The notes below the pieces were generated by a model that saw nothing but the letters and a program-made list of their open reading frames with translations, ran no database searches and was not told where the DNA came from. From contig JBCCGI010000110.1 in assembly GCA_039029355.1 (NCBI GenBank), positions 1-22,875 on the forward strand: a stretch of DNA of 22,875 nucleotides, read 5' to 3'. Origin of the DNA: JBCCGI01 sp039029355. GTDB lineage: Bacteria > Planctomycetota > UBA1135 > GCA-002686595. A program made the position numbers and the translations under genes. Positions 1 to 9,600 of the stretch are shown here, piece by piece; position 1 is the first letter of the stretch; each line of letters begins with the position of its first letter.

Positions 1-353
1 GCGCGCGGCGCCAGCACGCGGCCCACCGCGCCGGCCAGCGCCGCCGCCGCCGCGGCGTGCCCCGCCAGCCCGACCGCGAGGAAGGGCCACGCGCGCACCG
101 GCTCGCCGCCCGCGGCGCGCAGGAGCGCCCACAGCCCCCACAGCGACGGCCGAAAGAAGGTCGTGCCGCCGTCGGGCTCGTGCGCCGACGCGCGGAAGCG
201 CGCGAACAGCGACAGCGGATCGGCCAGCAGCGTGAAGTCGTCCTGGCGAAAGGGCAGCCCCAGCACCCAGACCTGGGCGGCGAGCGCGGCGAGCGCCGCC
301 AGCAGCGCGGCGCGGCGCCAGGTGAGCGTCGGCGGCGGCGTCAAGCGCGCCAT
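1..353 (-). CDS. Partial polytopic membrane protein, possibly GT39-like glycosyltransferase N-terminus
   Basis: An open frame runs from an ATG at 353 leftward off the window edge, giving 117 N-terminal residues with no stop. The start overlaps the gluQ stop codon by 13 bases in another frame, which suggests translational coupling in one minus-strand operon. A basic N-terminus (several Arg) is followed by an Ala/Leu-rich membrane helix at about residues 16-34, then a Gln-Asp-Asp-Phe loop, a Phe-Phe-Arg-Pro motif and a second hydrophobic stretch. An acidic DD shortly after the first helix followed by an RP motif is typical of polytopic lipid-linked-sugar glycosyltransferases (GT39/ArnT/PMT-like). 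Only the first loop is visible, so the family is a guess. That the frame is coding is more secure, because of the overlap and the membrane-protein pattern. Confidence 0.55.
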   Translation of the reverse strand, partial: MARLTPPPTLTWRRAALLAALAALAAQVWVLGLPFRQDDFTLLADPLSLFARFRASAHEPDGGTTFFRPSLWGLWALLRAAGGEPVRAWPFLAVGLAGHAAAAAALAGAVGRVLAPR

Positions 354-1327
354 GCGCGGACCTCCGCCAGCTCGCTCTCGCCGAAGCGTGCGGGTGCAGC
401 GGGCACTCCGGCGAGCTCGAAGGCCGGCGCCACCTCCGCCGCGGTGAGCGGGCCGTCGACCTCCACGCCGGCCGAGCGCGCGGCCCACGCGACCAGCGCG
501 CGCGCATCGAGGCCCTCCTCGCGCAGGCTGGCCAGCCCCAGGTCGCCGCGCCGCTTCGCCAGCCGCTCGCCGTCGTCGCCGACGACCAGCGGCACGTGGA
601 CCCAGCCGGGCTCGCCCAGCCCGAGCGCCGCCCCGATCAGCCGCTGCCGCGCCGCCGACGAGAAGAGGTCGTCGCCGCGCAACACCTCGGTGACGCCCTG
701 GCGCGCGTCGTCGACCACGACCGCCAGCTGGTAGGCGAACACGCCGTCGCGCCGGGCGAGCAGGAGGTCGCCGACCTCGGCCTCCACGTCGAAGGCCGCG
801 TCGCCGCGCAGGGCGTCGCGCACCGTGACGGGCCCCGGCGCAACGCGCAGCCGCACGCCCGCCGGCCCCTCGGCGGCGCGCTCCGCCGCGGCCACGTCGG
901 CGAAGCGGTCGCGGCAGGTCCCGGGATAGCGCACCTCGCCGCCGGGGGGGGCGCTGGCGGCGGCCAGGATCTCGCGCCGCGAGCAGACGCAGGGGTAGGC
1001 GGCCCCGCTCGCGAACAGGCCCGCGACCGCCTCGCGGTAGGGGGTGAGGTCGGCGGACTGGCGCAGCACCTCGCCGTCCCAGTCCAGGCCGAGCCACTCC
1101 AGATCGCGCAGGGCCGTGTCGACCAGCTCGGGCCGCGCGCGGGCCGCGTCGAGGTCCTCCAGGCGCAGGCGCACGATGCCCCCGCGCCGACGCACGCTCC
1201 ACCAGGCCAGGAGGAACGAGCGCGCGTGCCCCACGTGGAGCTTCCCCGTCGGGCTCGGCGCCAGCCGCCCGACCGGGGCAGGAGGGCCGCCAGAGCCGCC
1301 GGGAACCGTTTTCGCGCCGAAGGGCAT
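341..1327 (-). CDS. gluQ: Glutamyl-Q tRNA(Asp) synthetase
   Basis: This 328-residue protein matches truncated class I glutamyl-tRNA synthetase paralogues, which activate glutamate and attach it to queuosine in tRNA(Asp). It has the Rossmann-fold start (LAPSPTG at 22-28) and a HIGH-like motif HVGH at 31-34. The GluQ-type zinc site is C113-x-C115 with Y134-x3-C138. The DGVFAYQLAVVVDD block lies near 194-207, and a KMSKS-like loop LAKRRGD at 256-262. The anticodon-binding C-terminal half of a full GluRS (usually about 470 aa or more) is absent, as expected for GluQ. The ATG at 1327 leaves 18 residues before the conserved core, so the true start could differ slightly. The stop overlaps the next minus-strand gene. 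The family call is strong; nothing here shows whether the organism makes queuosine. Confidence 0.9.
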   Translation of the reverse strand: MPFGAKTVPGGSGGPPAPVGRLAPSPTGKLHVGHARSFLLAWWSVRRRGGIVRLRLEDLDAARARPELVDTALRDLEWLGLDWDGEVLRQSADLTPYREAVAGLFASGAAYPCVCSRREILAAASAPPGGEVRYPGTCRDRFADVAAAERAAEGPAGVRLRVAPGPVTVRDALRGDAAFDVEAEVGDLLLARRDGVFAYQLAVVVDDARQGVTEVLRGDDLFSSAARQRLIGAALGLGEPGWVHVPLVVGDDGERLAKRRGDLGLASLREEGLDARALVAWAARSAGVEVDGPLTAAEVAPAFELAGVPAAPARFGESELAEVRAWRA

Positions 1328-1452
1328 GGGGTTCTTACGCAGGATACCCTTCCCGCCCGGGGGCTCCCTGGCGGGATCCCCCCGCGGCTTTTAAGTTGGG
1401 GCTTAGCCAGCTCTTCTCCGCTCCCACCACCGTCCCGATCCGAAGGCTCACG
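1328..1452. promoter_or_regulatory. Divergent intergenic region between gluQ and the first VCBS gene
   Basis: This 125-base gap separates outward-facing genes and must hold both promoters or 5' leaders. It contains a 6-bp inverted repeat (CCCGCC at 1352-1357, GGCGGG at 1370-1375) with a 12-base loop. No convincing -35/-10 pair can be picked out at this GC content. A GAAGG at 1442-1446, 6 bases before the ATG at 1453, is a plausible ribosome binding site and decides that start. An earlier in-frame TTG at 1396 lacks one. Confidence 0.45.
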
Positions 1453-4041
1453 ATGACCCTGCGGCGTGCGCGCCTCGTCTCCACCTTCGCGCTGGTCTCC
1501 GGACTGCTCGCACTCACCCCCTCTGCCCCCGCGGCCCAGATCCAGGGCTCGTTCGTCGAGCGCGCCGCCGAGCTCGGCCTCGACCACCTGCACGTGACCG
1601 GGCTGGACGAGATCGGCATCTCGGTCGCCCACGACACGCTGCAGTCCGGCGTGAGCCTGGGCGACCTCGACGGCGACGGCGACCTCGACGTGGTCGCGTG
1701 CGGCGGGGTCGGGACGAACTCGGTCTTCCTTAACGAGGGCGGCACCTTCGTCAAGGCGGTCGACGCCCTGGGGCTGGAGGTCGGCGAGCTCGACCGCGTG
1801 GCGGCGCTGGCGGACTTCGACGGCGACGGCGACCTCGATGTGTTCCTCGGCGCGCTGGAAGGCGGCGCCGGGCCACTGCCCGGGCGCAGCCGGATGTACC
1901 GCAACGACGGCGCGGCGGGGTTCACCGAGGTCACGACGCTGGCGTCGACGCGCGGCGCGGGGCACTCGCTGTTCGCGCAGTGGGCCGACCTCGACCTCGA
2001 CGGACTGCTCGACCTGTACGTCAGCGAGTTCCACGGCACGCGCAACCTCTTCTACCGCAACAACGGCGACGGCAGCTTCTCCGAGCTGGGCGCCGCGACC
2101 GGCCTCGACTACGGCGGCGCGACGCACGTGACCGCGGTGGTGGACGCGGACGGGGACGGGCTCCCCGACGTGTTCGTCGCCAACGACTACGTCGTGTCGC
2201 AGTGGACCGGCCTGCCGCTGAACATCGGCGACGCGCACCTGCACGCCCAGCCCGATGGGACCTACGTCGACGTGTCGGCCGGCTCGGGCTACGACCACGA
2301 GCGCGGCATCATGGGCCTGGCCGCCGGCGACGTCGACTACGACGGCGACTTCGACATCTACAAGTCCGATGTCGAGGAGAACTGGTTGATGGTCAACGAG
2401 GGCTGGCCCGGCAGCGGCGTGGCCTGGTCCGAGCAGCAGACCTTCTACGGCGTCGAGAACGACCTCGTGCCCGACCCCACGAGCCCGGTGGAGACCGGCC
2501 GCTCGGTGGGCTGGTCGACCTTCTTCTTCAACGCGGACTTCGATCCGTGGATCGACCTCTTCCTGGTGAACGGGCGCGTCGCCGGCGTGAACGCGTCGCA
2601 GCAGTTCTCGCCCGCGAACCAGCCGAACTACCTGTTCCACAGCGACGGCCCGGCGGCGCAGTTCACCTTCACCGACCGCTCGGTCGAGGCGGGCTTCACC
2701 GAGGGCATCGACGACCGCGGCGCGGCCTACGGCGACGTCGACCGCGACGGCGACCTCGACCTCTTCGTCTCGCCGGCCTACGGCGCGCTGCGCTACTACG
2801 ACAACCAGATCGAGCGCGACGGGCAGGGCACGCTCTCGGTGCTGCCGGTGTGCAACACCTCGGCGCCCGGCGGCTTCGGCGTGATCGCGCGCTACACCGA
2901 CTCGCTGGGCTACCCGCACCTGCGGCTGATCGGCGGCGACGGTCCGACGGCGTCGCAGCACGAGAACCGGGCCTTCTTCGCGCTCGGCGACCAGCCGGCG
3001 ATCGACCTCGAGGTCGAGTTCCCCTCGGGCGTCACGCTGAGCTTCCCGCAGGCGCCGGCCGACTCCGAGGTCATCGCGGTCGAGCCCGAGCTGATCCGCA
3101 TCAGCGCGCGCACGCTGCCGATCGCGCCCAACCCCGGCGTCGCGGGCACGCGCAACCAGCCGACCGGCACGGGGCCGGCGGGCCTCTATATCGTGACCGC
3201 CTTCGCGCACGACGCGACCGGAACGCCGCTGGGCGCGGACGCGGCGGTCACGATCGAGACGCCCGGCCTGACCGCGCTGGGCGGCGTGATCCACATCCAG
3301 GGCAACGAGTTCCGGCGCTACTTCACCGCGCCGGGCGCGCCGGGCGACTTCCGCACCGAGGTCGCGTTCGACGGCTGGACCGTGGGCATCCGCCCGCGCG
3401 TGCGCTTCTTCGACCCGACCGACCGGACCGGCACCGAGATCGACGTGGTGCCCGAGGCCGTGCGCGCGGCCAGCGCCGACGAGTTCACGGTGATCGTCGC
3501 GCCCAAGGACGCGAACGGCGTCTCGCTGGGAAGCGGCGACACGGTCGCGATCCAGATCGCCGGGCTCGCGCCGCTCTCCGGCACCGCCGACCTCGGTGAC
3601 GGGCGCTACAGCGCGACCTTCCCGGCGCCCGCGACGCCGGGCGTGTATCCGATCGACGTCGCGATCCACGGCGCCCTGCTCTCCGGCCTGGCCGAGATCG
3701 AGGCCGGCGGCATCGCGGTGAAGTCGTCGTCCCTGCTGTACCAGGAGAAGCCCTACGACTTCCACTCATCCGCTCCGCACCAGCTGAAGCTCGCGCTGAC
3801 CCCGCGCGACGCGACCCAGCTGCGCCTCGGCCCCAAGGCGGAGCTTGTGCTGACCGCGCAGCCCGACGTGGGCACGCCGCCGGTGGTCGTCGAGACCGGC
3901 TTCTTCCCCGAGGGCCAGCGCGACGGGCAGTTCGTGTACGTCCTCTCGAAGCCCGTCGGCACGCCCGAGGGCGATGCGACCGGCCGCCTGCAGCTCCTGG
4001 TCGACGGCGTCGACCTCGGCTTCTTCCCGTACGTCTTCTAG
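1453..4041 (+). CDS. Secreted VCBS/FG-GAP repeat protein with ASPIC/UnbV domain (copy 1)
   Basis: An 862-residue exported protein. The ATG at 1453 is preferred because it opens a typical signal peptide (basic MTLRRARL, a hydrophobic core, then Ala-rich cleavage before about residue 29) behind a GAAGG. Residues ~30-470 carry FG-GAP/VCBS blades with calcium-loop motifs of the form D-x-D-G-D-G-D-L-D (first at ~71, others near 121, 180, 236, 296 and 434). The segment at ~475-550, with the motif GGDGPTASQH, is an ASPIC/UnbV domain. The remaining ~300 residues look like filamin/Ig-type beta-sandwich repeats. Members of this family are usually secreted or surface-bound Ca-binding beta-propellers of unknown specific role. 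A paralogue follows after an 8-base gap, so the two form a tandem duplicate in one transcription unit. The true ligand is unknown. Confidence 0.85.
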   Translation: MTLRRARLVSTFALVSGLLALTPSAPAAQIQGSFVERAAELGLDHLHVTGLDEIGISVAHDTLQSGVSLGDLDGDGDLDVVACGGVGTNSVFLNEGGTFVKAVDALGLEVGELDRVAALADFDGDGDLDVFLGALEGGAGPLPGRSRMYRNDGAAGFTEVTTLASTRGAGHSLFAQWADLDLDGLLDLYVSEFHGTRNLFYRNNGDGSFSELGAATGLDYGGATHVTAVVDADGDGLPDVFVANDYVVSQWTGLPLNIGDAHLHAQPDGTYVDVSAGSGYDHERGIMGLAAGDVDYDGDFDIYKSDVEENWLMVNEGWPGSGVAWSEQQTFYGVENDLVPDPTSPVETGRSVGWSTFFFNADFDPWIDLFLVNGRVAGVNASQQFSPANQPNYLFHSDGPAAQFTFTDRSVEAGFTEGIDDRGAAYGDVDRDGDLDLFVSPAYGALRYYDNQIERDGQGTLSVLPVCNTSAPGGFGVIARYTDSLGYPHLRLIGGDGPTASQHENRAFFALGDQPAIDLEVEFPSGVTLSFPQAPADSEVIAVEPELIRISARTLPIAPNPGVAGTRNQPTGTGPAGLYIVTAFAHDATGTPLGADAAVTIETPGLTALGGVIHIQGNEFRRYFTAPGAPGDFRTEVAFDGWTVGIRPRVRFFDPTDRTGTEIDVVPEAVRAASADEFTVIVAPKDANGVSLGSGDTVAIQIAGLAPLSGTADLGDGRYSATFPAPATPGVYPIDVAIHGALLSGLAEIEAGGIAVKSSSLLYQEKPYDFHSSAPHQLKLALTPRDATQLRLGPKAELVLTAQPDVGTPPVVVETGFFPEGQRDGQFVYVLSKPVGTPEGDATGRLQLLVDGVDLGFFPYVF

Positions 4042-4049
4042 CCAACGCC

Positions 4050-6620
4050 ATGCTCCAGCTCGCCCGTCTCGTCCTCCCTGCGCTGCTGCTCGCCCAGCCG
4101 GCCTGGTCCCAGCTGTCCGGCGGGTACGTCGAGCGGGCGGTCGAGCTCGGGCTGATCCATGAGGTCGTCTCGGGCCTCGATCAGCTCGGCGAGAGCAACG
4201 TGGTCGACACCTTCCAGGCCGGCGTGTCGGTCGGCGACCTCGACGGCGACGGCGACCTCGACGTGTACGTCGCCGGCGGCGTCGGCCCCAGCCGCATGTT
4301 CCGCAACGAAGGCGGGTCGTTCACCGACGTGACCGCGGCGCTGTCGATCGAGACCGGCGACCTCGACCGCGTCGGCGTGTTCGCCGACTACGACCGCGAC
4401 GGCGACCTCGACCTGTTCGTCGGCATGCTCGAGAGCGGCAACGGCGACTCGCTCGGACGCGGCCGGCTCTACCTCAACAACGGCGTGGGCGACATGCGCG
4501 ACGCCAGCGCGCTGTCGTCGCCGCTCGGCGCGGGGCACACGATCTTCGCCCAGTGGGCCGACTTCGACCACGACGGCCTGCTGGACCTCTACACCTGCGA
4601 GTTCCACGGCTCGCTGAACCGCTGGTACCGCAACAACGGCGACGGCACGCTGGTCGAGCGCGGCGCGTTGATCGGCCTCGACCACCCGGGAGCGAGCCAC
4701 GCGAGCGCGGTCTTCGACTCCGACGGCGACGGGCTGCTCGACGCCTTCGTCGGCAACGACTACGTCGCGGCCGACTGGGCCGGCCTGGCCACCAACACCG
4801 GCGACGCGCACTTCCGGGGCCGCGCGGACCACACCTTCATCGACGTGTCCGAGGGATCGGGCTACGACCAGATGGTGGGGATCATGGGCCTGGCGCTCGG
4901 CGACGTCGACTACGACGGCGACCTCGACATCTACAAGACCGACGTCCGCGACAACTGGATGATGATGAACGCGGGCTGGCCGGGGTCGGGAGTGCCGTGG
5001 GAGCGCCAGGACGCCTTCTACGGCATCGCGAACCCGTTTGTGCCGGACCCCGACCACCCCAGCGGGCTCGGGCTGTCGGTGGGCTGGGCGGCGATCTTCC
5101 TGAACGCCGACTTCGACCCGTACCTCGACCTGTTCCTGGTGAACGGCAAGGTCGCCGGCGTCCATCCGGTCAATCCGTACACGCCGTCGAGCCAGCCCAA
5201 CTACCTCTTCCACGGCGACGGCCCCGGCAACCAGTTCAAGTTCACCGACCGCAGCGTCGAGCTGGGCATCGACGACAACGTCGACGACCGCGGCGCCGCG
5301 GCGGGGGACATCGACGGCGACGGGGACGTCGACCTCCTGGTGACGCCGACCAGCGGCCGGCTGCGCTACTACGAGAACCGCGTCGAGCGCGAGGGCCAAG
5401 GCACGCTGGTCGTGCGCGCCGAGTGCGGCACGTCCGCGCCCGGCGGCATCGGCACGGTCGTGAGCTGGACCGACTCGCTGGGCTATCCGCACCTGCGCAT
5501 GATCGGCGGCGACGGGCCGACCGCGTCGCAGCACGACAGCGCCGCGTACTTCGCGCTGGGCGCCGAGCCGGCGGTCGACGTGACGGTGCGCTTCCAGTCG
5601 GGGCTCGAGCTGACCTATCCGCAGGTGGCGGCGAACAGCGAGCTGGTCGCGGTCGAGCCCGAGCTGGTGCGCGTCCCGTCGCGCACGGTCGCGATCGCGA
5701 CCGGCAAGACGATCGGGCCGGGCAGCGCCGGCGCCGGGGCCGCCGTGGGGGCTCCGCACTCGGGCACCTTCGAGATCCTGGTCGCGGCCCACGACCGCAA
5801 CGGCAACCCGCTGGGCCCCGACGCCGACGTCGCGATCGAGATGCCGCGCCTGCGCGCGGCGGGCCCGGTCGAGCACGTCACCTCGAATCGGTTCAGGCGC
5901 GAGTTTTTCCTGCCGGCCCAGACCGGCACGCACCGCGTGCGCGCGCGCTTCGACGACTTCCAGCTCGCGATCCAGCCGGCGATGCACTTCTACGACCGCA
6001 CGGACGTGTCGGCGACGACCGTGCGGCTCATGCCCGAGTGCGTGCGCGCCGGGTCGGGCGACACGTTCGAGGTGCACGTCGTGCCGAAGGCGACCGGCGG
6101 CATGCGCCAGCAGGCGCTCCAGTCGGTGAGCCTCACGGTCGCGGGGCAGACGCCGCTCTTCTCGACGGCGCTGACCGACGGCTTCGTCGCCTACACCTTC
6201 GAGGCTCCCAACCTGGCCGGCGACTACCCGATCGAGGTGACGCTCGACGGAGCACTGCTCGCCGGCGCGCCGAAGATCGAGGTCGCGGGCCCCGCCTCCA
6301 AGGGCCAGACCGAGGTGCAGCTAGAGCAGCCGCTGCTGGCCCAGTCCGCCGCGCCGCACCAGCTCAAGCTCAAGCTCACCCCGCGCGACGACCAGGAGCG
6401 CCGCCTCGGGCCCGGTGCCGTGCTCGACCTCAGCGCGATCCCCGCTGCCGGCACCGTGCCGGTCACGCTCCGCGGCGATCTCTTCAGCCGCGGCCAGGAC
6501 GACGGCGACTTCGTGTTCGTGCTGGAGAAACCCCTCGGCACACCCGACGGAGACGCCACCGGAGACCTGCAGCTGGTAGTCGACGGCGTCGACCTCGGGC
6601 TGTTCCCGTACGCGTTCTGA
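4050..6620 (+). CDS. Secreted VCBS/FG-GAP repeat protein with ASPIC/UnbV domain (copy 2)
   Basis: An 856-residue paralogue of the preceding gene, alignable from signal peptide to last residue with the same order. It has a signal peptide (MLQLARLVLPALLLAQPAWS), Ca-loop FG-GAP blades (for example DLDGDGDLDVY near residue 65 and DIDGDGDVDLL near 422), an ASPIC/UnbV segment with GGDGPTASQH at ~485-495, then Ig/filamin-like beta-sandwich repeats. Both copies end in the same motif (VDGVDLG-FPY-F), probably a functional C-terminal strand. It starts 8 bases after the upstream stop without a clear Shine-Dalgarno, consistent with translational coupling. A perfect 8-bp hairpin follows the stop. Function is unassigned beyond an exported beta-propeller/adhesin-like protein. 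Confidence 0.85.
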   Translation: MLQLARLVLPALLLAQPAWSQLSGGYVERAVELGLIHEVVSGLDQLGESNVVDTFQAGVSVGDLDGDGDLDVYVAGGVGPSRMFRNEGGSFTDVTAALSIETGDLDRVGVFADYDRDGDLDLFVGMLESGNGDSLGRGRLYLNNGVGDMRDASALSSPLGAGHTIFAQWADFDHDGLLDLYTCEFHGSLNRWYRNNGDGTLVERGALIGLDHPGASHASAVFDSDGDGLLDAFVGNDYVAADWAGLATNTGDAHFRGRADHTFIDVSEGSGYDQMVGIMGLALGDVDYDGDLDIYKTDVRDNWMMMNAGWPGSGVPWERQDAFYGIANPFVPDPDHPSGLGLSVGWAAIFLNADFDPYLDLFLVNGKVAGVHPVNPYTPSSQPNYLFHGDGPGNQFKFTDRSVELGIDDNVDDRGAAAGDIDGDGDVDLLVTPTSGRLRYYENRVEREGQGTLVVRAECGTSAPGGIGTVVSWTDSLGYPHLRMIGGDGPTASQHDSAAYFALGAEPAVDVTVRFQSGLELTYPQVAANSELVAVEPELVRVPSRTVAIATGKTIGPGSAGAGAAVGAPHSGTFEILVAAHDRNGNPLGPDADVAIEMPRLRAAGPVEHVTSNRFRREFFLPAQTGTHRVRARFDDFQLAIQPAMHFYDRTDVSATTVRLMPECVRAGSGDTFEVHVVPKATGGMRQQALQSVSLTVAGQTPLFSTALTDGFVAYTFEAPNLAGDYPIEVTLDGALLAGAPKIEVAGPASKGQTEVQLEQPLLAQSAAPHQLKLKLTPRDDQERRLGPGAVLDLSAIPAAGTVPVTLRGDLFSRGQDDGDFVFVLEKPLGTPDGDATGDLQLVVDGVDLGLFPYAF

Positions 6621-6628
6621 TCGAGCTC

Positions 6629-6648
6629 CGGTTCGGGGGGCCGAACCG
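6629..6648 (+). terminator. Hairpin after the VCBS pair
   Basis: A perfect 8-bp stem (CGGTTCGG / CCGAACCG) with a GGGG loop lies 8 bases after the second VCBS stop. No U-tract follows (CGCCGGATTTGG), so it may terminate only partly, or act as an mRNA 3'-end stabiliser in a unit continuing into the BNR gene. Confidence 0.5.
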
Positions 6649-6661
6649 CGCCGGATTTGGC

Positions 6662-9600
6662 ATGATCCCGCGCATGTCCTACGCCCCCCTTCTCGCGCTC
6701 GTTCTGTCCCTGCCCCTCGCCTCCCAGGAGGCCGCCCCGGCCACGCCGGCGGACGACCCCGAAACCTCCGCCGAGGCGACCGAGGAGGAAGAGGAAGACG
6801 AGGCGCTGCTGTCCGCCGGAACGCTGTCGGCCTTCTCGTTCCGCTCGATCGGCCCGGCGCTGATGTCGGGACGCATCGCCGACATCGCCGTGGATCCGGC
6901 GAAGCCCAACATCTGGTACGTCGCCGTCGGCTCGGGCGGCATCTGGAAGACCGTCAACGCCGGCACGACCTGGACGCCGATCTTCGACGACCAGAAGTCG
7001 TACTCCATCGGCTGCGTGACGCTCGATCCGAACAACCGCCACACCCTGTGGGTCGGCACCGGCGAGGCCGTCGGCGGCCGGCACGTCGGCTGGGGCGACG
7101 GCGTCTACCGCAGCCGCGACGGCGGCGCGACGTTCGAGCACCTGGGGCTCGAAGACACCGAGCACATCGCGAAGATCGTCGTCGACCCGCGCGACTCCGA
7201 CGTGGTCTTCGTCGCCTCGCAGGGGCCGCTTTGGTCGGAGGGTGGCGAGCGCGGGCTCTACGTCACGCGCGACGGCGGCGCGAGCTGGGGCCCGGTGCTG
7301 ACCGCCGGCCCGTGGACCGGCGTCACCGACGTCGTGCTCGACCCGCGCAACCCCGACGTGATGCTCGCCGCCACGCACCAGCGCCACCGCACCGTCGCCG
7401 CGCTGATGAACGGTGGGCCTGAGTCCGGCATCCACAAGTCGACCGACGGCGGCCGCACCTGGCGCAAGCTGAAGCGCGGGCTGCCCGGTGGCGACCTGGG
7501 CAAGATCGCGCTCGCCGTGTCGCCGCAGCGGCCCGACGTCGTGTACGCCACGATCGAGCTCGCCGGTCGCGAGGGCGGCTTCTGGCGCTCGACCGACGGC
7601 GGCGAGAGCTGGGACAAGCGCAGCGACTACGTCTCCGGCGGCACCGGCCCGCACTACTACCAGGAGCTGTGGGCCGACCCGCACCGCTTCGACGTGCTCT
7701 ACCAGGCCAACGTCCGCCTCGGCCGCACCGAGGACGGCGGCGAGACCTGGGACTACGTCGGCAACGGCAACAAGCACGTCGACAACCACGCGGTCGCGTT
7801 CCACCCGACCGACCCCGACGTCGTGATCGCGGGCTGCGACGGGGGCATCTATCGCTCCTATGACTACTGCGGCACCTGGAGCTACGCCGCCAACCTGCCG
7901 CTGACGCAGTTCTACAAGCTCGACGTCGACTACGACTGGCCGGTCTACCACGTCGTCGGCGGCACCCAGGACAACAACACCCAGTACGGCCCGGCGCGCA
8001 CGCTGCACGAGCAGGGCGTCTCGAACCGCGACTGGCGCATCACCATCGGCGGCGACGGCCACGACAACGCCATCGACCCCCAGGACCCGAACATCATCTA
8101 CTGCGAGTCCCAGCAGGGCTACCTGCGCCGCTTCGACCGCAGCACCGGCGAGTCGGTCGGCATCCGCCCGCAGCCCGGCGCCGGCGAGGAGACCTTCCGG
8201 TTCAACTGGGACTCGCCGATCCTGATCAGCCCGCACTCGCACACGCGGCTGTACTTCGGCTCGAAGAAGCTCTTCCGCTCGGACGACCGCGGTGACTCGT
8301 GGACCGCGATCAGCGGCGACCTGTCGCGCGACGTGGACCGGCTGACCATGCCGATGATGGGCCGCGTGTGGAGCATCGACGCCTTCTGGGACCTCTACGC
8401 GATGTCGCGCTACGGCAACATCACGTCGATCTCCGAGTCGCCGGTGGTCGAGGGCCTGATCTACGTCGGCACCGACGACGGCCTGCTGCAGGTCACCGAG
8501 GACGGCGGCGCCAACTGGCGCAGCATCGACTATCCCGACGGGATCCCGGACGGCTCGTTCGTCAACGACGTCAAGGCCGACCTGCACGACGCCAACACCG
8601 TCTACGCCGCCTACGACAACCACAAGCAAGGCGACTACGCGCCCTACGTGCTGCGCAGCACCGACCGCGGTCGCACGTGGACGTCGATCGTTTCGGACCT
8701 CCCCGAGGAGAACCTGATCTGGCGCATCGAGCAGGACCACGTGAAGCAAGAGCTCCTGTTCCTCGGCACCGAGTTCGGCATCTACGCCAGCGTCGACGGC
8801 GGCGCCGCGTGGCTCAAGCTGAAGGGCGGCCTGCCGAACATCTCCTTCCGCGACCTCGCCGTGCAGCGGCGCGAGAACGACCTGGTCGGCGCCTCGTTCG
8901 GCCGCGGCTTCTACGTCCTCGACGACTACAGCCCGCTGCGCGAGCTGAGCGAGGAGGGCCTGGCCGCCGCCGAGGTGCAGCTCTACGCCCCGCGCACCGC
9001 GCTGCTCTACATCGAAGACGACGAGCTGGGCGGCCGCCGCGGCTCCCAGGGCGACGCCTTCTACGTCGCCGACAACCCGCCCTACGGCGCGGTGATGACG
9101 GTGTGGCTGCGCGACGACCTTCAGAGCGCCGCGGGCGCCCGCAAGAAGGCCGAGAAGGAGATCGCCAAGGAGGGCGGCGACACGCCCTATCCCGGCTTCG
9201 AAGCCCTCAAGGCCGAGGAGCGCGAGAGCGAGCCCGCACTGCTGATCGAGATCCGCGACGCCGCCGGCGCCGTGGTGAACCGCATCGACGGGCCCAGCAG
9301 CAAGGGCCTGCACCGCATCGCCTGGAACCTGCGCTACGCGCCGTTCACGGCCGAAGGCCGCATGGGCCCGCTCGTGACGCCCGGCCGCTACAGCGCCCAG
9401 GCGTTCCTGCGCCGCGCGGGCGTGTCGACCGCCGCCGGCGCCCCGGTCGAGTTCGACGTGCAGGCGATCGGCGAGCCGACGCTGCCGCGCGTGGACCGCG
9501 CCGCGACGCTCGCATTCCAGCGCGAGCTGGGCGACTTCCAGCGCGGCGTGGTGGGCGCGCAGCGCGTGCTGAGCGACGCGCTCGCGGACGTGCGCGCCGT

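Noticed and set aside
1396..1452. TTG start for the first VCBS protein
   Set aside because: It would place 19 polar residues before the signal peptide. The ATG at 1453 has a GAAGG at the right distance.
637..3765. Long minus-strand open frame opposite gluQ and the first VCBS gene
   Set aside because: It is the antisense of real genes with a repetitive Arg/Val/Ala/Asp composition and no domain. Such long frames are expected at this GC content.
4553..6661. Upstream in-frame extension of the BNR protein
   Set aside because: It overlaps the second VCBS gene, is Arg-rich and non-conserved, and the signal peptide begins only at 6662.
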